A model generated the notes under the pieces. The model searched no databases and was not told the origin of the DNA. It saw only the letters and a list, made by a program, of their open reading frames with translations. A DNA stretch of 11,826 nt from the NCBI GenBank assembly GCA_035506315.1, contig DATJPQ010000137.1, positions 1-11,826 on the forward strand. Direction: 5' to 3'. Every line of letters starts with the position of its first letter. Position 1 is the stretch's first letter. Made by a program: the position numbers and the translations under genes. The DNA is from MWDT01 sp035506315 (GTDB lineage: Bacteria; Verrucomicrobiota; Verrucomicrobiia; Opitutales; Opitutaceae). Below, in pieces: positions 7,511-11,826 of this stretch.

Positions 7511-9087
7511 GAACCTCTTCCTTGTCTGTCGCGGCGGTCGATGACCGCCGTAATCCGAACCGACTCCGCCGTGGCGGCCCTAGACCGCCGCTGCAGATTA
7601 TCTTGGTCGGGTTGGCCCTGCTGTTCGTCGCGGCGTCCCGGGCGCGCGCGGCGGGCGAGCTGTTCGATTTCGAGGTGCTGCGTTACCGGGCGAAAATGCT
7701 CGCGTTGGCCCCCTATGTGCCGCGTCCGGCGCGGGTGCCCGAGGGTTTGCTCAAGCTGACCTACGACCAGCACCGGCGCATCCGGTTTAACGTCGCCGAG
7801 ACGTGGTGGCTCGACCAGCGACTGCCGTTTCAACTCCAGTTCTTCCATCCCGGCTGGATTTTCAACCGGCCGGTCCCGATCTCGGAGGTGCGCGGACGGG
7901 AGGCCATCCCCATCCCGTTTTCGCCCCAGTTGTTCAACTATGACGGACAGGAGGTTGGCGCGGTTCCCGAAACCATGGGGTTTGCGGGCTTTCGCATCCT
8001 CTATGATTTGAACAAGCCCGGCGACGAACTCGGCGCCTTTTTGGGCGCGAGTTATTTTCGCATGCTCTGCCGCAAGGCCGTCTATGGTCTCTCGGCGCGC
8101 GGCCTCGCGATCAACTCCGGGGAGCCCGTGACCGAGGAATTCCCCTGCTTCGAGGGGTTCTGGGTGCAACGCCCCGCGCCCGAGGCGAAGGAGCTGGTCG
8201 TCTATGCGCTGCTCGACAGCCCGAGCGTGGCCGGAGCGTATCGCTTCACCATCCGGCCGGGCGACGATACCGTCATGCAGGTGCGCCTGGCGTTGTATCT
8301 TCGCCAGCCGGTCAAGGTCCTCGGCGTGGCGCCGCTCACGAGCATGTTTTGGTACGGCGAAAATTCGAGCGAACGCTACGGAGATTTCCGCCCCGAAGTG
8401 CACGATTCCGACGGTCTGATGATCCAGCATGGCAGCGGGGAGTGGGTGTGGCGTCCACTGACCAACCCGGGCGCTGTCCGGTCCATGGCTTTTGCCGACG
8501 AGCATCCGCACGGCTTCGGCCTGGTGCAGCGTGACCGGCGGTTCTCGAGCTACGAGGATCTCGAGGCCAACTACCATCTGCGTCCGAGCACGTGGGTGGA
8601 GCCGGTGGGGGCGTGGGGTCGGGGCGCCGTGCGGCTGGTAGAGTTGCCCACACCGGACGAAACCAACGACAACATCGTGGCCTTCTGGCAACCGGCCGAA
8701 TTGCCCGCGCCGGGTGAGCCCCTCGAGCTCGAATACCGGTTGCATTGGTTTATCGACCAGATCAAGCCGCCGGCCGGTTATGCGGTGGCCACGCGCATCG
8801 GCCACACCCGGACGCACGAGTCCGACGTGACGCGCTTCAACATCGATTTCGATGGTCCCTATTTGCACAACCAGCCCGACGATCCCGCCATCGAGGCGAT
8901 CGTGTCGGTCGGCAATGGCGCCACGCTCGTGCATCAGACGATCCAGAAAAATCGCTTTAACGGCACCTGGCGCGTGGCCTTCGCGCTGCGTCCCGATGGC
9001 AGCGGTAGCCCGGTAGAACTGCGTTGCTTCCTGCGCAAGCCTCCGCATGTCCTTACCGAGACATGGACCTATCGCTGGAATCCCTGA
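7507..9087 (+). CDS. opgG: Glucan biosynthesis protein OpgG/MdoG
   Basis: Periplasmic protein needed for making osmoregulated periplasmic glucans, acting on the beta-glucan chain exported by OpgH. The family includes OpgD, and members are now grouped with glycoside hydrolases (GH186). The 526-residue protein carries the family's signatures after the signal peptide: FDFEVLRYRAKMLA at 53 onward, PFQLQFFHPGWIF, GASYFRMLCRKAVYGLSARGLAI at about 181-203, EFPCFEGFWVQRP and EVHDSDGL around 298-304. The length suits OpgG. The ATG at 7507 overlaps the glycosylase stop (ATGA). Residues 7-30 come from a palindromic repeat (VAAVDDRR...GGPRPPLQ), directly before the hydrophobic core 31-43; no ATG or GTG in frame lies between repeat and core, so the repeat is almost certainly translated. 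No twin-arginine consensus is seen, favouring Sec export. OpgG and OpgD are hard to separate by eye; proximity to opgH supports OpgG. Confidence 0.93.
   Translation: MRTSSLSVAAVDDRRNPNRLRRGGPRPPLQIILVGLALLFVAASRARAAGELFDFEVLRYRAKMLALAPYVPRPARVPEGLLKLTYDQHRRIRFNVAETWWLDQRLPFQLQFFHPGWIFNRPVPISEVRGREAIPIPFSPQLFNYDGQEVGAVPETMGFAGFRILYDLNKPGDELGAFLGASYFRMLCRKAVYGLSARGLAINSGEPVTEEFPCFEGFWVQRPAPEAKELVVYALLDSPSVAGAYRFTIRPGDDTVMQVRLALYLRQPVKVLGVAPLTSMFWYGENSSERYGDFRPEVHDSDGLMIQHGSGEWVWRPLTNPGAVRSMAFADEHPHGFGLVQRDRRFSSYEDLEANYHLRPSTWVEPVGAWGRGAVRLVELPTPDETNDNIVAFWQPAELPAPGEPLELEYRLHWFIDQIKPPAGYAVATRIGHTRTHESDVTRFNIDFDGPYLHNQPDDPAIEAIVSVGNGATLVHQTIQKNRFNGTWRVAFALRPDGSGSPVELRCFLRKPPHVLTETWTYRWNP
7526..7596. 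repeat. Palindromic element, copy 2 (diverged and shorter), inside opgG
   Basis: The left arm 7526-7550 differs from copy 1 at 2 of 25 positions and the right arm 7572-7596 at 4 of 25. The spacer is 21 bp instead of 57 bp, so the arms are conserved while the interior varies. Substitutions have partly broken the arm-to-arm complementarity, suggesting an older copy. It is read in frame as AAVDDRR...GGPRPPLQ, between the start codon and the signal-peptide core of OpgG. Confidence 0.9.
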
Positions 9088-9650
9088 GCACGTTTCGCCC
9101 CCCCACCGGCACGCTGGAGCAGTGGAACTCGGCCTACGTGCGCGTGGAGAATTACCTGCGGGCGCACCGGATTCACAACCGGCTGCATCAGAGCCGGCTC
9201 ATCCAGCGCATCCTGGAACGCGCCGCCCGCCGCCACGCGGAGAACCCCACCCTCGACCCCACCACGCTCGCCGCCGAGGAAACGGAAAAATTGATGGACC
9301 GCTGGTTCGGCGAAATCTTCGGCGACCAGGAACGGCCGCATGATCGCATCGCCATCGATGGCCGCGTCGCCCTGCTGCTGTGCGACGGGCCGCAAAAATG
9401 GCCCTATGCTTTCCTGGACGAGGAAAGGGTGTCCGGGGAATTCGCGCAGGCGATGCAGGAAAGCTCCATCCAGGCCGGCCCCGATCTCGCCGTGTCGGCC
9501 ATGGTGCCGCGGCCCATCGATCTCGGCCTCATCAGCGAGGCCGCGGGGGAAACCCTGGAGCGTTTTGAGCGCTATCCGCTGCTGCGCACACTTTTTCTGT
9601 GGGCGGTGTTTCTGGGCGGATTGGCCGTCTTCTTCTACGCCACACGCTGA
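9063..9650 (+). CDS. Hypothetical membrane-anchored protein between opgG and opgH
   Basis: A 195-residue protein I do not recognise. The soluble N-terminal part is rich in charged residues, with a helical stretch VENYLRAHRIHNRLHQSRLIQRILERAARRH at about 24-55. A later segment SAMVPRPIDLG begins at Ser145. A single C-terminal hydrophobic segment (LLRTLFLWAVFLGGLAVFFYA, about 175-193) suggests a tail-anchored protein with its bulk in the cytoplasm. The ATG at 9063 overlaps the end of opgG by 25 nt; earlier in-frame starts would extend further into opgG. It stops 6 nt before opgH, so it is almost certainly co-expressed with the glucan enzymes. OpgH here lacks the long cytoplasmic N-terminal region known from Escherichia coli, and xMVPxP-like residues occur just before the first membrane helix there. 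This protein could be a detached counterpart or a separate accessory subunit; that idea is speculative. Confidence 0.8.
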   Translation: MDLSLESLSTFRPPTGTLEQWNSAYVRVENYLRAHRIHNRLHQSRLIQRILERAARRHAENPTLDPTTLAAEETEKLMDRWFGEIFGDQERPHDRIAIDGRVALLLCDGPQKWPYAFLDEERVSGEFAQAMQESSIQAGPDLAVSAMVPRPIDLGLISEAAGETLERFERYPLLRTLFLWAVFLGGLAVFFYATR

Positions 9651-9656
9651 CGGGCC

Positions 9657-11813
9657 ATGGCTGCACCCCTTGTTTTCAACCCGACCAGGATCGCCCTGCG
9701 CCGCCTGAACAAACGGCGGTTCCTGTTTTTCTCGTGCGTTTTCGTCCTCACGAGCCTCGCCGCCTGGGTCATGGCCGACCTGTTGTGGCAGGACGGCATC
9801 ACCGGGCTGGATATCGCGCTGCTCGGGCTGTTCGTCATCCTTTTCGCCCATATTGCCGTGGGCTTTTGCACGGCGCTCTTCGGTTTCTATGTGATCAACC
9901 GCGGCGGCGACTATTGCCGGATCATGCGCTCCGTCGATTGGGCCAGCCCTCCGCCGCTCGCGAGCACGGCCATCGTGATGCCGGTCTGCAACGAGGACGT
10001 GAGCCGCGTGTTCGAAGGGCTGCGGGTCATCTACCGCTCCCTGCAGGAGACCGGCCAGCTCGAGCACTTCGACTTTTTCATCCTCAGCGATTCCAACCAG
10101 CCCAACCAGTGGATCGAGGAGGAGGTGGCCTGGGTCGAGCTCTGCAAACAAGTCGGCGGTCTGGGCCGGATTTTCTACCGCAAGCGCCGCCAGTCGATCA
10201 ACAAGAAGGCTGGCAACGTCGCCGACTTCCTCCGGCGCTGGGGCAAGAACTACCGCTACATGGCCGTGCTCGACGCCGACTCGATCGTGACTGGTCGCGC
10301 ACTGGTCCAGCTGGTGGCCTTGATGGAGGCCAATCCGCATGTGGGCATCGTGCAGACGGCGCCGCGCATTGTCCGCGGCGTTTCGCTTTACGCCCGCATC
10401 CAGTCGTTCGCCAACCGGCTCTACAGCCCGCTCTTTCTCGCCGGGCTCAACTACTGGCAGCAGCACGACGGCAACTACTGGGGGCACAATGCCGTCATCC
10501 GCGTGCAGCCGTTCATGGATCATTGCGCGTTGCCCGATCTGCCGGGCAGCGAGCCGTTCGGCGGGCGCATCCTCTCGCACGATTTCGTGGAAGCGGCATT
10601 GATGCGGCGCGCCGGCTGGGCGGTATGGCTCGCGCACGATCTCGAAGGCAGCTACGAGGAGGGGCCGCCCACGCTCATCGACAGCGCCAAACGCGACCGC
10701 CGCTGGTGCCAGGGCAACCTCCAGCATACCTGGCTGCTGACCGCGCGCGGTTTCAAGCCCGCCAACCGCTTCCACCTTTTCATGGGGGTGATGGCCTATG
10801 TGTCGTCGCCGCTCTGGCTGCTGTTTCTCGTTCTGAGCACGATCCAGGTTTTCGCGCTGGTCACGGCCGGTCGTGGCGGCCCGCCGCGGCCGGAAGACTT
10901 TACGTCGGTCTTTGGCTATACCATCCGTGTGCCGGAAGCGCTCGCACTCTTTTGTTTCACCATGCTGCTGCTCTTCCTCCCGAAGGTCATCAGCGTGATC
11001 GTGACCCTTGGCCGGGCGGCGGAGGCGGAGAAATTCGGTGGCCGGGTCCGCCTGGTGGTCAGCGCCCTGCTCGAAACGGCCGTCTCCTCGCTCCTGGCGC
11101 CGATCAACATGATGTTCAATGCCAAGTTCGTGCTGTTCACATTGCTCGGTCAGGGGGTCGGCTGGATCTCACAGCGGCGCGAGGCCGGCGAGGACGGCAC
11201 CGACTGGCGGGAGGCGATTCTCACCCACTGGCAGCAGACGGCCTTCGGCCTCGTGTGGGGCGTGTCGTCGTATATTTTGTGGCCGATGTTCTTTTGGTGG
11301 CTCAGCCCGGTGATCGTCGGCCTCGTGCTCTCGATCCCGCTCTCGATTTTGCTGAGCAAGGTGAGCATCGGGCAGAAAGCCCACTGGCTCGGCCTCTTCC
11401 TCACGCCGGAGGAAACGCAACCGTGCTATGAGTTGCGCCGCCTCGAGCAAAATCTGGCGGCCTGCTACAAGCATCTGCACCCGATCGAACCCCTGCGCAA
11501 CGACTATGGCCTGCTGCAGGCGGTGCTCGATCCCTACATCAACGCCTTGCACGTGGCGCTGCTGCGCCAGCGCCGTCCGGGCGAGGAGGCGCGGGAGTGG
11601 TTCATGCAGCTCCGCGAGCGGTTGCTCCGCGACGGCCCGGACAAGTTGCGGGCGAAGGAAAAGATGGCGCTGCTGCTCGATGCCGAGTCGATGATCTGGC
11701 TGCACGAGGAGTTGTGGCGGCTGCCGAGCGAGTCGCTGGCCGAGTGGTGGCGCCTGGCCATGCGCCAGTACAACGTGCTCACCGCGACGCCCGTCACGGC
11801 GTTGTACCGGTAG
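9657..11813 (+). CDS. opgH: Glucans biosynthesis glucosyltransferase OpgH/MdoH
   Basis: Inner-membrane family-2 glycosyltransferase that polymerises UDP-glucose into the beta-glucan backbone of osmoregulated periplasmic glucans and passes it to the periplasm. The 718-residue protein starts with two membrane helices (about 20-42 and 50-75). A cytoplasmic GT2 domain follows with AIVMPVCNED, DFFILSDSNQP, the DAD motif at 206-208, SHDFVEA with Asp309 as candidate catalytic base, and RDRRWCQGN at about 346-354. Further membrane segments lie at about 376-402, 425-452, 463-503 and 529-571, before a roughly 145-residue cytoplasmic tail. E. coli OpgH (847 residues) has a cytoplasmic extension of over 100 residues before helix 1; here only about 20 residues precede it. 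The ATG is 6 nt after the preceding small gene. Thirteen bases remain after the stop, too few to show a terminator. Confidence 0.95.
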   Translation: MAAPLVFNPTRIALRRLNKRRFLFFSCVFVLTSLAAWVMADLLWQDGITGLDIALLGLFVILFAHIAVGFCTALFGFYVINRGGDYCRIMRSVDWASPPPLASTAIVMPVCNEDVSRVFEGLRVIYRSLQETGQLEHFDFFILSDSNQPNQWIEEEVAWVELCKQVGGLGRIFYRKRRQSINKKAGNVADFLRRWGKNYRYMAVLDADSIVTGRALVQLVALMEANPHVGIVQTAPRIVRGVSLYARIQSFANRLYSPLFLAGLNYWQQHDGNYWGHNAVIRVQPFMDHCALPDLPGSEPFGGRILSHDFVEAALMRRAGWAVWLAHDLEGSYEEGPPTLIDSAKRDRRWCQGNLQHTWLLTARGFKPANRFHLFMGVMAYVSSPLWLLFLVLSTIQVFALVTAGRGGPPRPEDFTSVFGYTIRVPEALALFCFTMLLLFLPKVISVIVTLGRAAEAEKFGGRVRLVVSALLETAVSSLLAPINMMFNAKFVLFTLLGQGVGWISQRREAGEDGTDWREAILTHWQQTAFGLVWGVSSYILWPMFFWWLSPVIVGLVLSIPLSILLSKVSIGQKAHWLGLFLTPEETQPCYELRRLEQNLAACYKHLHPIEPLRNDYGLLQAVLDPYINALHVALLRQRRPGEEAREWFMQLRERLLRDGPDKLRAKEKMALLLDAESMIWLHEELWRLPSESLAEWWRLAMRQYNVLTATPVTALYR

Positions 11814-11826
11814 CGGCGGCCGGCCG

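Noticed and set aside
7369..9048. Minus-strand 559-codon frame
   Set aside because: Antisense shadow of opgG; low-complexity His/Arg/Gln-rich composition with no domain.
9069..10775. Minus-strand 568-codon frame
   Set aside because: Antisense shadow of the small membrane protein and opgH.
9599..11431. Plus-strand 610-codon frame overlapping opgH
   Set aside because: Alternative frame of opgH; the true frame carries the GT2 motifs and membrane helices.

Overview
This GC-rich window looks like ordinary chromosomal DNA from a Verrucomicrobium, most likely near the Opitutaceae. That placement is inferred from the gene families (a DUF5069 protein, opgG/opgH, an unusual family-4-type uracil-DNA glycosylase), base composition and repeat style; no marker RNA is present. 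There is no rRNA, tRNA, CRISPR array, phage or intact transposase. All evidence is from reading the sequence; no search was run.

Layout: positions 1-1656 (minus) hold the N-terminal 552 residues of leucyl-tRNA synthetase, cut by the window edge. Divergent from it, with almost no gap, is a two-gene unit on the plus strand. The first gene is a secreted HtrA-type serine protease with an intact catalytic triad (1675-3027). The second is translationally coupled to it (ATGA overlap) and has the same architecture, but all three catalytic positions appear replaced (3024-4535). A short intergenic stretch separates this pair from a convergent DUF5069 gene (4749-5201, minus). Then come an exported thioredoxin-like protein (5414-5842) and a compact co-directional cluster: riboflavin synthase ribE (5927-6523), uracil-DNA glycosylase (6533-7510), opgG (7507-9087), a small membrane-anchored protein of unknown function (9063-9650), and the glucosyltransferase opgH (9657-11813). 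Spacing in the last five genes is 9 nt, ATGA overlap, 25-nt overlap and 6 nt, so they are probably one transcript. OpgH would make a beta-glucan backbone at the inner membrane, OpgG would act on it in the periplasm, and the protein between them is a candidate accessory subunit.

The most striking feature is a family of palindromic elements inside coding sequence. A paired inverted repeat whose arms contain CGGCGGTCTATGACCGCCG occurs at 3055-3161 and in a diverged, shorter form at 7526-7596. Both copies lie at the same place in unrelated genes: just after an ATGA-coupled start codon and just before the hydrophobic core of the signal peptide. Both keep the frame and encode (V)AAVxDRR...GG(H/P)RPPLQ. 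A second, different inverted repeat, built from GGAAAGC heptamers (6649-6813), lies in frame in the linker of the uracil-DNA glycosylase. The genome therefore seems to tolerate, or use, palindromic elements as protein-coding insertions in flexible segments.
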